A DNA stretch of 32,126 bases from Thermofilum sp. (GTDB lineage: Archaea; Thermoproteota; Thermoprotei; Thermofilales; Thermofilaceae), in assembly GCA_020832965.1 (NCBI GenBank), contig JAJHRM010000010.1:1-32126 (forward strand), in the 5' to 3' direction. A program made the translations under genes and the position numbers. The notes beneath the pieces were generated by a model. That model did no database searches. It was given only the letters and a program-made list of their open reading frames with translations, and was not told where the DNA came from. Each line of letters opens with the position of its first letter. Position 1 is the first letter of the stretch. Shown in pieces: positions 6,858 through 13,597 of this stretch.

Positions 6858-8300
6858 CTACTTTTCGCCTAGACTTATCTCTCTATACCGCAGAGCACTC
6901 CCAGCGTAGTTAAAGCTGTAGGCTAGTCTCTCAAGTAGTCGCTGCATCTCAGACGAGTATCTCTTCCTTAGGTCTTCACATTCAAAGTAGTGCTCTACCA
7001 GTTTCTCCCTCAACCACCTAGACCCCTTATCGTCTCTTACAGCCTGGAAAATGTAGAAGTAGTGCCTGAAAACGTCTAGTCGGGGGTCGTACCTGTCCCT
7101 CGCTGACCCGTACTTCTCAAGCATCATTTCCAGCTCCTTGGAGTACAGGGCCCCCTTAGTTTCAACAGTTTTCTCGAGATGTTCCACGACTGTGTCATAT
7201 ATCTCCTCGTAAAGCCTACGAGTCTTTGTGCCCGCTGGGAAGGCTGCCATCACTTCCAGTAGAAGCTGAGTATAGACGCCGGACATCTTATACTTGACTT
7301 TTCCGCCCGTGGCTCTTGCAATAGTGCTCCAGACGCCGAAACCCTTATCCGAGTGGGGGTGGCTCCCGCTGCCGCTGTGGATGGATAAGTAGGCGTTAAG
7401 GCCGGAAGCTATGCTGTGAAGGGTGGCAACTTTCTCGTAGAGCTCCTGAAGGCTGCCGGTGTAGTCCTCCCTCTTCTTGAAACCTATGTTCGGGGCAATG
7501 AAGTCCACCCTCACCCCCCTGGAGATTAGCTCGGACAGATAGAAGTAAACCTCGCGGGGGTCGCTCTCGATAGGTGTCTCATCGAAGGCTACTTCCACGC
7601 CGAAATCCCTGGGGTTCTCGCTGAGAAGCAGCCGGTATATCTTGACTGCGTAGCTAATGCTCCTCGCAAACTTCACTGCTAGGCGTGCCACATCCATCCC
7701 AGTGTACTTCAAGCAGACCTGCCTATCCATTCCAAGGAAGCAGTGCCTCCCAACGTACTTTTCCTCCAGCCTCCTCCGATGCTCGGAGTCAAGCAGCTCC
7801 TCGTACCTCGCCTCCACTTCGTAGCCGGGCATGCCGTCTACGCGGAAGTCTATTAAGTCGCAAGTGTCGATTGTAGCGAAGTCCACCCCTCCCGCCTCCC
7901 TCGCCTCCCTAAGCTCAGCCTCTATGTAGTTCATGGACTCAGCCACTTCCGCCTCGGAGAGGGGTTCGTCAACCTTGACGCCCGCAATCTTCTTCAGAGC
8001 CCTCTCAACGGAGCCCATCACGGAGACGTGGTCAGCCTCCACCTCGAGCGGGACGCTGAATACCCGGGAGCAATCTCTGGCTTGGGTGATGAAGCTGGAT
8101 ATGCTCGTCCCGGTGTGACCGAGGTAGAAGTACCTCGGATCCGTGGAGTCTATGTAGTTCTTGGGGGCGGTCTCCCTGTTAAAAGAAAGCATAACTGTGA
8201 AGTGCATGGCATGGCTTTTCGCAGAGTAAGCGACCTGGGGCAAGGCAATTTCCGGGATACGTATGCCTACCGCCGGCCTCGGAATCTTTCCCAGGTACAT
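6858..8300 (-). CDS. UxaE-family (tagaturonate epimerase-like) protein
   Basis: 480 aa, matching the length of the Thermotoga enzyme first described as tagaturonate/fructuronate epimerase UxaE. Shared landmarks in order: EADHV (88-92), FATIDTCDL (141-149; ID-x-x-D in the family), VEVAFDETPIESDP (235-248), RGVRVDFIAPNIGF with KREDYTGSL (261-284), LHSIASGLNAYLSIHSGSG (294-312) and the ATGGK-x-K segment (330-336). His91, Asp145 and His308 are candidate metal ligands. Unlike the Thermotoga motif HSGSDKFS, the loop here is expanded with two extra histidines (312-316). The family is known for hexuronate metabolism; no other hexuronate genes lie in this window, so the substrate is open. The ATG at 8300 is preceded by GGCAGGAGTC, and a CTTTATATTT element lies at about 8350-8359. 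Confidence 0.75.
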   Translation of the reverse strand: MYLGKIPRPAVGIRIPEIALPQVAYSAKSHAMHFTVMLSFNRETAPKNYIDSTDPRYFYLGHTGTSISSFITQARDCSRVFSVPLEVEADHVSVMGSVERALKKIAGVKVDEPLSEAEVAESMNYIEAELREAREAGGVDFATIDTCDLIDFRVDGMPGYEVEARYEELLDSEHRRRLEEKYVGRHCFLGMDRQVCLKYTGMDVARLAVKFARSISYAVKIYRLLLSENPRDFGVEVAFDETPIESDPREVYFYLSELISRGVRVDFIAPNIGFKKREDYTGSLQELYEKVATLHSIASGLNAYLSIHSGSGSHPHSDKGFGVWSTIARATGGKVKYKMSGVYTQLLLEVMAAFPAGTKTRRLYEEIYDTVVEHLEKTVETKGALYSKELEMMLEKYGSARDRYDPRLDVFRHYFYIFQAVRDDKGSRWLREKLVEHYFECEDLRKRYSSEMQRLLERLAYSFNYAGSALRYREISLGEK

Positions 8301-8407
8301 GACTCCTGCCTCTATTAAGTTCTCCCAAGCCTACGAGGAACGGCCACCGAAATATAAAGGTTCACTCACAAGCTCGCTTCCCCACGCCTTGCTGGCGCAT
8401 CTCCTGC

Positions 8408-8433
8408 TTAACTCATTAGCGCGTTTGAGTTAA
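8408..8433. promoter_or_regulatory. 26-bp perfect inverted repeat upstream of the BrxD-like operon
   Basis: TTAACTCA (8408-8415) and its exact complement TGAGTTAA (8426-8433) are separated by a 10-base GC-centred spacer. The centre lies about 55 bases before the TATA-like element and 90 before the operon start. It could be an operator, or the end of an earlier element; no regulator with a matching site can be named. No T-run follows, so a terminator is unlikely. Confidence 0.5.
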
Positions 8434-8470
8434 TCTTTCTGGAAAATCCCTTTAGGTAACGATAAATTTT

Positions 8471-8480
8471 CATATATTGA
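8471..8480 (+). promoter_or_regulatory. Promoter of the SAP/BrxD-like operon and start decision
   Basis: CATATATTGA is the best TATA candidate. It would start RNA near 8500, downstream of the ATG at 8484, which favours the in-frame GTG at 8511. That GTG also has GGTGGT seven bases upstream (8498-8503). Confidence 0.5.
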
Positions 8481-8510
8481 TATGTGCATTACACGCTGGT
8501 GGTATTAGCG

Positions 8511-9080
8511 GTGTCTAGTGAGCAGCTGAAAATGGTGCTTAGCGGGCTCACGGTGGATGAGCTTAAAGCTCTCGCAGAGGAGCTCGGCGTCAGGGTTAAA
8601 GCGAGGAAGAGAAAGGACAAGATCATCGAGGGAATATTGCAGGGAACTCCCCAGGGGAAGATGGGGGAGCTCATTGCGAGAGCTGAGAAGATTGCGAGGG
8701 AAAGGGCTGAAGGGGAGCAGCAAAGAGAAATGGTGAGTCCTACAGGAGTTCAGCAGGATCTGCTCAGGGAGCTTTCCGAGATAAGGAGGATTCTTGATGA
8801 GAGGCTTCCCGTAAGAGTGCTGAGCTTCAGGGAGTTCGCAAAAGCTGTGGTCGATGAGTACTGGAGGCTGGGAGGGAGCTTCGTCAGCTATGAAGCGCTC
8901 AGGGACGCTGTGTGTGCGCGCATCATGATCGCACCTCAGCACTTCGACGTATGGTTTAGTGACCTTGTTTGGGCTTCAGCAGGCAGAATCACTGTTGGAG
9001 AGTCGAGGACGTCCAAGGGGAGGATAGTCCACGTCTTAATGAAGGCGAAGACTCCTGAGGAGATCGTGTGGGGAGGCTGA
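8511..9080 (+). CDS. SAP-like/winged-helix protein, partner of BrxD-like ATPase
   Basis: About 189 aa, not assignable to a named family with confidence. Residues ~10-45 (LTVDELKALAEELGVRVKAR followed by KRKDKIIEGIL) read as a SAP or Rho-N type helix-extended loop-helix, a nucleic-acid-binding module. A charged helical linker (45-100) follows. The C-terminal ~90 residues (FREFAKAVVDEYWRLGG to GRIVHVLM) have the helix-helix-helix-beta wing pattern of a winged helix. The start could also be ATG 8484 (9 residues longer). It is followed after 6 bases by the DUF2791 ATPase, so the two are probably co-transcribed and work together: I infer a DNA-binding adaptor for the ATPase. No catalytic motif is visible. 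Confidence 0.75.
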   Translation: MSSEQLKMVLSGLTVDELKALAEELGVRVKARKRKDKIIEGILQGTPQGKMGELIARAEKIARERAEGEQQREMVSPTGVQQDLLRELSEIRRILDERLPVRVLSFREFAKAVVDEYWRLGGSFVSYEALRDAVCARIMIAPQHFDVWFSDLVWASAGRITVGESRTSKGRIVHVLMKAKTPEEIVWGG

Positions 9081-9086
9081 TGCCCC

Positions 9087-10223
9087 ATGGAGAGAGAGTA
9101 CGTGGAGAGTCTCCGAAGTGCTCTCTTCCAGGGAATACCCCCGCCGAAGGAGGTCATGAAGGCGATATTCGTTGACAGGGAGGACGAGCTGAAGAGGCTG
9201 GCAAGAGCCCTGGAGTCTGTTGTGAGCAGCGGGAGGGGTAGGGCTTTGCTGATAACGGGGGATGCTGGGTACGGAAAATCTGCCCTCATCGAGTACTTCA
9301 AGGGTTATGCTCTTGAGCAACACGGTGTTGCTTTTAGCTACGTTGAGATGAGGGGGCTGGCGAGCGTGGAGCCACTAGAGCTTATCCCCGCTGTCTATAG
9401 GATGATCATCGAGCAGATGGAGGGTAGTGAGGGAAAACGCGGTAGGGAAATTCTGACGAGCATCTCGCGCGTGCTTTACGAAAAGTACTCCGGCGTGCTT
9501 GATAAAATTTCGTTCAGGCTGAGGAGCTGCCTGAGCGCTGAAGTCAGGGAGAGGTTCGAGGAGCTGGGTGACGAGGCTGTGGCGAGGGCGCTAGCACTTA
9601 TGGCGATCAACCACTTAAACCCTGTCGCGTACGATTACTTGAGGGGGGTGAGGGGTCTCGAGCCGGACGAGGCTAGGCTCTTCGAGAGGGCGCTTGGGTG
9701 CAGGATCCCCTGGAGTCTTCGGAGGGAGGGGCTTGGGAGAGCCCTGGCTACGATCGCGAGGGCTGTACGAGAGGCTGGCATGAAAGCCCTCGTCATAGCA
9801 ATTGATGAGCTGGAGGTGCTTGAGAGCGTCGGGCACGACCTCCTCCCAAGATTTCTGGCCGAGTTCACGGCGTTCATGGAGATAGCCATTAGCTCGCCCA
9901 TCTTCATCATCGTGGCTTCGACGCCGGGCTTCTGGTCGGAGGATGAAAAGAGCGTGAAGAGCCTCTACCCCTTCCTCTTCCAGAGGTTGAACCCGGGAAG
10001 GCTCGACTTAGGGGGGCTTAAGGTAGCCGATGTAAGGGCTCTGGCCTGGAGACTCATCAAGCTCTACGAGGGGGCATACGGAGGATCCGTGGTCCTAGGC
10101 ATTGACGGGGACTCTCTGGGTTCCGAGGTCTTTAGGAGGGTTCAGCCGCTAGGACATCCAAGAGGAATAGTTCAGCAGCTTGTAAGCACTCTCGATGAGA
10201 AAATTGTAGCAGTAGGGCCGTAG
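9087..10223 (+). CDS. BrxD-like P-loop ATPase (DUF2791, BREX-associated family)
   Basis: 378-aa STAND/AAA-like ATPase. Walker A GDAGYGKSA (58-66), Walker B LVIAIDELE (235-243), a sensor-1-like IIVASTPGF (274-282), LGGLKVADVRALAWRL followed by KLYEGAYG (308-332), and a C-terminal GHPRGIVQQLV with Arg359 as sensor-2/arginine. This arrangement, with the R-L-I-x-L-Y-x-x-A-Y-G helix, matches PF10923 (BrxC/BrxD, formerly DUF2791). BrxD is a component of type 2 BREX phage-defence systems, usually next to the helicase BrxHI. Here neither BrxHI, PglX, PglZ nor BrxL is seen; the only partner is the upstream SAP-like protein. The ATG at 9087 has GGGGAGG ten bases upstream. Family call is fairly firm; a defence role is inference. 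Confidence 0.75.
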   Translation: MEREYVESLRSALFQGIPPPKEVMKAIFVDREDELKRLARALESVVSSGRGRALLITGDAGYGKSALIEYFKGYALEQHGVAFSYVEMRGLASVEPLELIPAVYRMIIEQMEGSEGKRGREILTSISRVLYEKYSGVLDKISFRLRSCLSAEVRERFEELGDEAVARALALMAINHLNPVAYDYLRGVRGLEPDEARLFERALGCRIPWSLRREGLGRALATIARAVREAGMKALVIAIDELEVLESVGHDLLPRFLAEFTAFMEIAISSPIFIIVASTPGFWSEDEKSVKSLYPFLFQRLNPGRLDLGGLKVADVRALAWRLIKLYEGAYGGSVVLGIDGDSLGSEVFRRVQPLGHPRGIVQQLVSTLDEKIVAVGP

Positions 10224-10398
10224 CCCGCCACCAGGTTCGTGTGCAAGTTCATTTCGAGGGAAAAGGCTAGCGGAGACGCATGCTATGAGCGCGCTTTCCT
10301 GAAGCACCCATAGAAAAGCCTCCCGATGAGGAAGAGGGAAAACTCTAGGTAGAGACGCGCGCCCTGGGAAGGCAGGGGAGAACCTTTGCGCACGCAAC

Positions 10399-10424
10399 TT
10401 TTTAATTTAAAGGATAACTTTAAA
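10399..10424 (+). promoter_or_regulatory. A/T-rich promoter region before the small ORF
   Basis: Two TATA-like stretches (TTTTTAATTTAAAGG around 10399-10413 and ATAACTTTAAAAA around 10414-10426) precede the small ORF. The first would start RNA near 10431. An ATG at 10426 opens only a 12-codon frame ending at 10464, a possible leader peptide or chance. Confidence 0.4.
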
Positions 10425-10468
10425 AATGGAGGTTGCTTTCTTTTCAGTGGTGCTCCTTGCCTAGGAGG

Positions 10469-10708
10469 ATGACCCTGAGGCGCCTAATGAGCTACCTTGA
10501 AAAGTGCCAGCTCCTCACGGACGAGGAGTTAGCCGAGATCGAGGAGCGTTTAACGAGGGGCGATGATGTGCTTGAACTCGGTGTGAGGTACGTCAGGTTT
10601 GATGAGTCTAAGAATGATCACGTGGTAGAGGTTGATGACCTCGAAGGTCTCCTCTCTGAGAATGGCTATGACCCAAACTTCGACAGATACAGCTCAGAGG
10701 TTTTCTAG
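10469..10708 (+). CDS. Small acidic hypothetical protein
   Basis: 79 aa from the ATG at 10469; the frame is open upstream to a TTG at 10433, which would add 12 residues and agrees with the TATA spacing, so the start is uncertain. The protein is helical and acidic: LMSYLEKCQLLTDEELAEIEERL forms a helix-turn-helix-like pair, and the rest (DDVLELGVRYVRFDESKND) is probably beta. No family recognised. It lies in the same direction 245 bases after the BrxD-like gene, but has its own promoter-like region, so membership in that unit is not shown. Confidence 0.5.
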   Translation: MTLRRLMSYLEKCQLLTDEELAEIEERLTRGDDVLELGVRYVRFDESKNDHVVEVDDLEGLLSENGYDPNFDRYSSEVF

Positions 10709-10766
10709 CGCTTACACCTAGCGGCGCGCCGCAACTCAGCTCTCTGAGGGGGCGTGGGAGAGTCCG

Positions 10767-11060
10767 TCAGGGTGGAGTGCTCCTTTTCGCCGCCTTTCTC
10801 AGGATGAACACTGGAAGGAGGAGGAGTGCAAGGGCGATCAGCATCAGGATAAGGCCGGCGATCATTAGCAGCGGTAGGAATTCTGGCTTGCCGACGCCGA
10901 AGCATATGGGAATAAAGCCTATAAAGATGCATCCCGCAACTCCAGCAGTGGCAGCGCCGCGGCTCCAGAGCATCGCAACGGATAGGATTATCACCGCTAG
11001 AAACGCGATTGCAAAGCCAGCAAGCACTAGCTTGAATCCAGCCTCCAATGCGTCTCTCAT
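10767..11060 (-). CDS. DUF131 family small membrane protein (copy 2)
   Basis: 97 aa with two or three TM helices (about 9-30, 38-57, 63-85) and the central IFIGFIPICFGVGKPE, which corresponds to the DUF131/TIGR00304 signature (G-x-x-F-I-G-x-I-P-I-x-F-G). The family is restricted to archaea and has no known function. The start overlaps the stop of the upstream copy by four bases (ATGA), so the two are translated together. The basic C-terminal tail (RKAAKR) is probably cytoplasmic. Confidence 0.75.
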   Translation of the reverse strand: MRDALEAGFKLVLAGFAIAFLAVIILSVAMLWSRGAATAGVAGCIFIGFIPICFGVGKPEFLPLLMIAGLILMLIALALLLLPVFILRKAAKRSTPP

Positions 11061-11332
11061 CGCGTAGATAGCACCTCGAGCACCCTCAGCATGATGATGA
11101 AGAAGAAAAACAGGAACATGAGGACTATTGCAAGTATTGAGACCTTCTTCGCCGCCTCAGCGTTGGAGCCGAAGATTATTGGCAGGGGGCCAATCATGAG
11201 AACTCCTCCAGTCTCAGCTTTCCCCTCTGACCCCCTCCTCAGGGCTGAGAGGGCGATGAGTATGAAGCCTGTGAGGATCAGGAGCACGCTTGCAGCTATC
11301 AATGCGTAAAATAGTTGAATCAGCAGATCCAT
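11057..11332 (-). CDS. DUF131 family small membrane protein (copy 1)
   Basis: 91 aa from the ATG at 11332. Helix 1 about 3-27, then SALRRGSEGKAE loop, signature GVLMIGPLPIIFGSN, and a second strong helix VSILAIVLMFLFFFFIIML. It is a paralogue of the downstream gene and keeps the signature in more typical form. The frame is open to a TTG at 11359, but the A/T-rich element on this strand (about 11357-11368) would start RNA near 11336, and GGTGAGC precedes the ATG. Function unknown; as an overlapping pair the two probably form a hetero-oligomer in the membrane (inference). Confidence 0.75.
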   Translation of the reverse strand: MDLLIQLFYALIAASVLLILTGFILIALSALRRGSEGKAETGGVLMIGPLPIIFGSNAEAAKKVSILAIVLMFLFFFFIIMLRVLEVLSTR

Positions 11333-11494
11333 GCTCACCAGCGTATCTCTGCTTTCCAAAAATAAATTCTTTACTCCCTGCGACGGGTGTGCTGGAAAGC
11401 TTAGCGCGCCTCACTCTTGCTGACGGTGAGGAGGACATTTTTTGCGCTAATTATTGATAGCATGTTTTTAGGCCTCGATCAATGAATGGCTGAA

Positions 11495-11502
11495 TTTATA
11501 TA
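11495..11502 (+). promoter_or_regulatory. TATA box of the aminotransferase gene
   Basis: TTTATATA is centred about 28 bases before the ATG at 11528. This spacing selects ATG 11528 over the in-frame TTG at 11516. Confidence 0.65.
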
Positions 11503-11527
11503 ACCTACATGGTCGTTGGATTTGCTT

Positions 11528-12694
11528 ATGAGGTGGGTTTTTCCTGAGAGGAGTAGGTGTTTTCGGAGGGACCCGTCCTACGAGTTTCTCGAGTTGGCAG
11601 GGAAGATTAAGGACGCTGTGAGTTTTGGTATTGGTCAGCCTTTCCACTTGCCGCCCATTGAGGTTTTTAGCGGGTTAAGCTTGGCTGGGGAGGGGGTTTC
11701 AGGCTACTCGCCCGCGCTCGGATTCTTGGAGCTTAGGGAGAGGCTAGCCGAGTTTCTGGGCGAGAAGCACGGCGTAGAATTGAAGGCTGAGAATGTCGCT
11801 GTGACCGCTGGGGCTACTTCTGCTCTTTACATGTCTTTAGCTCTCCTGGTTGGGGATGGTACGCCTGTGTATATACAGGACCCCAGTTTCCCAGTGTATC
11901 GAGACGTTGCGGAGTTCCTAGGCGGGAAGTTGTACTACTGGAGGGCCGGTTTCAGTGGAGGGTTTGAGTGGATATGTCCGTGGGAATCTGCGAGGAGCGG
12001 GGGTGGGGTTGTAGTTGTGAATTTTCCGAATAACCCTTCTGGCTCAGCGTGGTCCAGAGGGTTGCTGGAATGCTTAGCTGGGGAAGCCGCCGGGAGGGGT
12101 CTTGTCGTTGTTAGTGACGAGGTTTACGAGGATTTTGTATATGAGGGTCGCCACTACTCCGTGCTGGAGTTCCCCGACCTGATGGAGAGGGCTGTGTATG
12201 TCGGGAGTTTTTCGAAGACTTGGGGTCTTGCCGGGTTTAGGCTTGGATACGTGGTAGCGGACTCAGGGTTCATCGAGAGGCTAGAGAACGCTGCCATAAG
12301 CATGTATGGCTCTCCGCCTACTTATTCCCAGGTGCTTGCGTTGAGGGCTCTTGACCTCGGGCTCGACTGGTTCGGCAGGATTAAGGAAGAGTACAGGAGT
12401 AACAGGGACCTCCTTGTTGAGGGCTTGTCAAGGTTGCCGGGGGTGGAAGCTTATAGGCCGAGGGGCTCGTTCTACGTCTTCCCGCGGGTGAGGGGTTTAG
12501 CGGAGAGCCTGGGCGCCGGGGATTCCCGTAGCTTGGCCTACGTGCTGTTAGAGCGTGTAGGCGTTGTTGCTTTGCCGGGTGATGCGTACTCGGTGAGTAT
12601 TGGAAGAGATCATTTGAGGTTTTCTTTCTCGCTTAGGAGGGAGAGGATAATAGAGGGCTTAGAGAGGCTGAGGAGATTTGCAGAAGAACTCTAA
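11528..12694 (+). CDS. Class I/II PLP-dependent aminotransferase
   Basis: 388-aa fold-type I aminotransferase of the AspC-like class, using pyridoxal phosphate in the cytoplasm. Motifs: TAGATSALYMSL (PLP phosphate region), NFPNNPSG (Asn that hydrogen-bonds PLP), VVSDEVYEDFVYEG (Asp and Tyr of the cofactor site), SFSKTWGLAGFRLGYV with the Schiff-base lysine at about residue 230, and near the C-terminus DHLRFSFS with the substrate-carboxylate arginine. Length is normal. Substrate (aspartate, aromatic or branched-chain amino acid) cannot be told. It is transcribed alone; the following ABC gene has its own TATA box. Confidence 0.9.
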   Translation: MRWVFPERSRCFRRDPSYEFLELAGKIKDAVSFGIGQPFHLPPIEVFSGLSLAGEGVSGYSPALGFLELRERLAEFLGEKHGVELKAENVAVTAGATSALYMSLALLVGDGTPVYIQDPSFPVYRDVAEFLGGKLYYWRAGFSGGFEWICPWESARSGGGVVVVNFPNNPSGSAWSRGLLECLAGEAAGRGLVVVSDEVYEDFVYEGRHYSVLEFPDLMERAVYVGSFSKTWGLAGFRLGYVVADSGFIERLENAAISMYGSPPTYSQVLALRALDLGLDWFGRIKEEYRSNRDLLVEGLSRLPGVEAYRPRGSFYVFPRVRGLAESLGAGDSRSLAYVLLERVGVVALPGDAYSVSIGRDHLRFSFSLRRERIIEGLERLRRFAEEL

Positions 12695-12826
12695 CATGAG
12701 CATTGCCAGGTTTTCGGGGATACGGGAGAAGCTGTTTTGTGGGACGCATGGCCCCTGATCGTGGTAGCGTACCTCGCCTTCGCGGGAATCGTAGGCAGGT
12801 GCTTCTGGCGACGTACCTTTGGAAAA

Positions 12827-12834
12827 TTATTTAA
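12827..12834 (+). promoter_or_regulatory. TATA box of the ABC ATPase/permease pair
   Basis: TTATTTAA is centred 26.5 bases before a GTG at 12857, which fixes that codon as the leaderless start and rules out the in-frame codons upstream, where the translated sequence is not ABC-like. Confidence 0.65.
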
Positions 12835-12856
12835 GGTTTTTCCTTATGGATGTGTA

Positions 12857-13597
12857 GTGTCAAAGTGTAGGGTTATTGTTCAGGGGTTAGTAAAGAGGTA
12901 TGGCGGGAAGGTGGCCGTCAATGGTCTCTCCTTCATTGTCGAGCCCGGGGAGATTTATGCTCTTCTAGGTCCAAATGGTGCGGGTAAGACCACGACGTTG
13001 AAGACGATTGTGGGGCTGCTTAAACCCGACGCGGGGTACGTGAGTGTCTGTGGCGTCGATGTACACGTGGATAGGGCAAACGCGCTGAGATACATTGGCT
13101 ACGTGCCCGAGAATCCTGTGGGCTTCGATTACTTGAGGGTGAGAGAGTTCTTCGAGTTCGTGGGGTCCCTCAGGGGTATTCCGCGTGACGTGCTCTCCGA
13201 GAGGGTTGAGAGGCTCCTCTCAGTTTTTCAGCTTGAGAGGTACGAGGACTACTTTATGGGGGAGCTTTCCAGGGGGAGTATTCAAAAAGTGCTCGTGATC
13301 TCAGCCCTCATTCATGAGCCTAGCGTACTTGTACTAGATGAGCCAATGTCAGGCATGGATCCTGAGTCGCAGATCAGCTTCAAGAACTTGTTGAAGCAGC
13401 TGGCGAGAGGGGGCGCCGCCATCCTGATTTCGAGCCATATGCTCGACGCTGTAGAGAGGTTTGCCACCAAGGTGGGAATAATCTCTGACGGGAGGATGAT
13501 TGCTGAGGGGACGCTGGATGAGCTGAAGCGCCGAGTCGAGGTGGGTGGAGATGCAACTCTTGAGCGGGTTTTTCTGAGGGTCCTCAAGGGGGTGTAG
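12857..13597 (+). CDS. ABC transporter ATP-binding protein
   Basis: 246-aa ATPase of the COG1131 class. Walker A GPNGAGKTT (38-46), a Q-loop with YVPEN (Glu in place of the usual Gln), signature LSRGSIQKV (137-145; canonical LSGGQ is changed to LSRGS), Walker B VLVLDEP (157-163), and H-loop His194. The frame is open 40 codons further upstream, but promoter spacing and homology support GTG 12857. It is followed without a gap by a large membrane protein, so the two form an exporter of unknown substrate. The modified signature is seen in several ABC-2 ATPases and need not mean inactivity. Confidence 0.9.
   Translation: MSKCRVIVQGLVKRYGGKVAVNGLSFIVEPGEIYALLGPNGAGKTTTLKTIVGLLKPDAGYVSVCGVDVHVDRANALRYIGYVPENPVGFDYLRVREFFEFVGSLRGIPRDVLSERVERLLSVFQLERYEDYFMGELSRGSIQKVLVISALIHEPSVLVLDEPMSGMDPESQISFKNLLKQLARGGAAILISSHMLDAVERFATKVGIISDGRMIAEGTLDELKRRVEVGGDATLERVFLRVLKGV

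Noticed and set aside
8484..8510. ATG at 8484 as start of the SAP-like gene
   Set aside because: It lies too close to the TATA-like element; GTG 8511 has both a ribosome binding site and better spacing. Not fully excluded.
10224..10398. Possible C/D box RNA around CCGATGAGG
   Set aside because: C box deviates and the only CTGA lies upstream of it, so order is wrong.
12737..12856. 40-codon extension of the ABC ATPase
   Set aside because: Not ABC-like, and it would run through the TATA box at 12827-12834.
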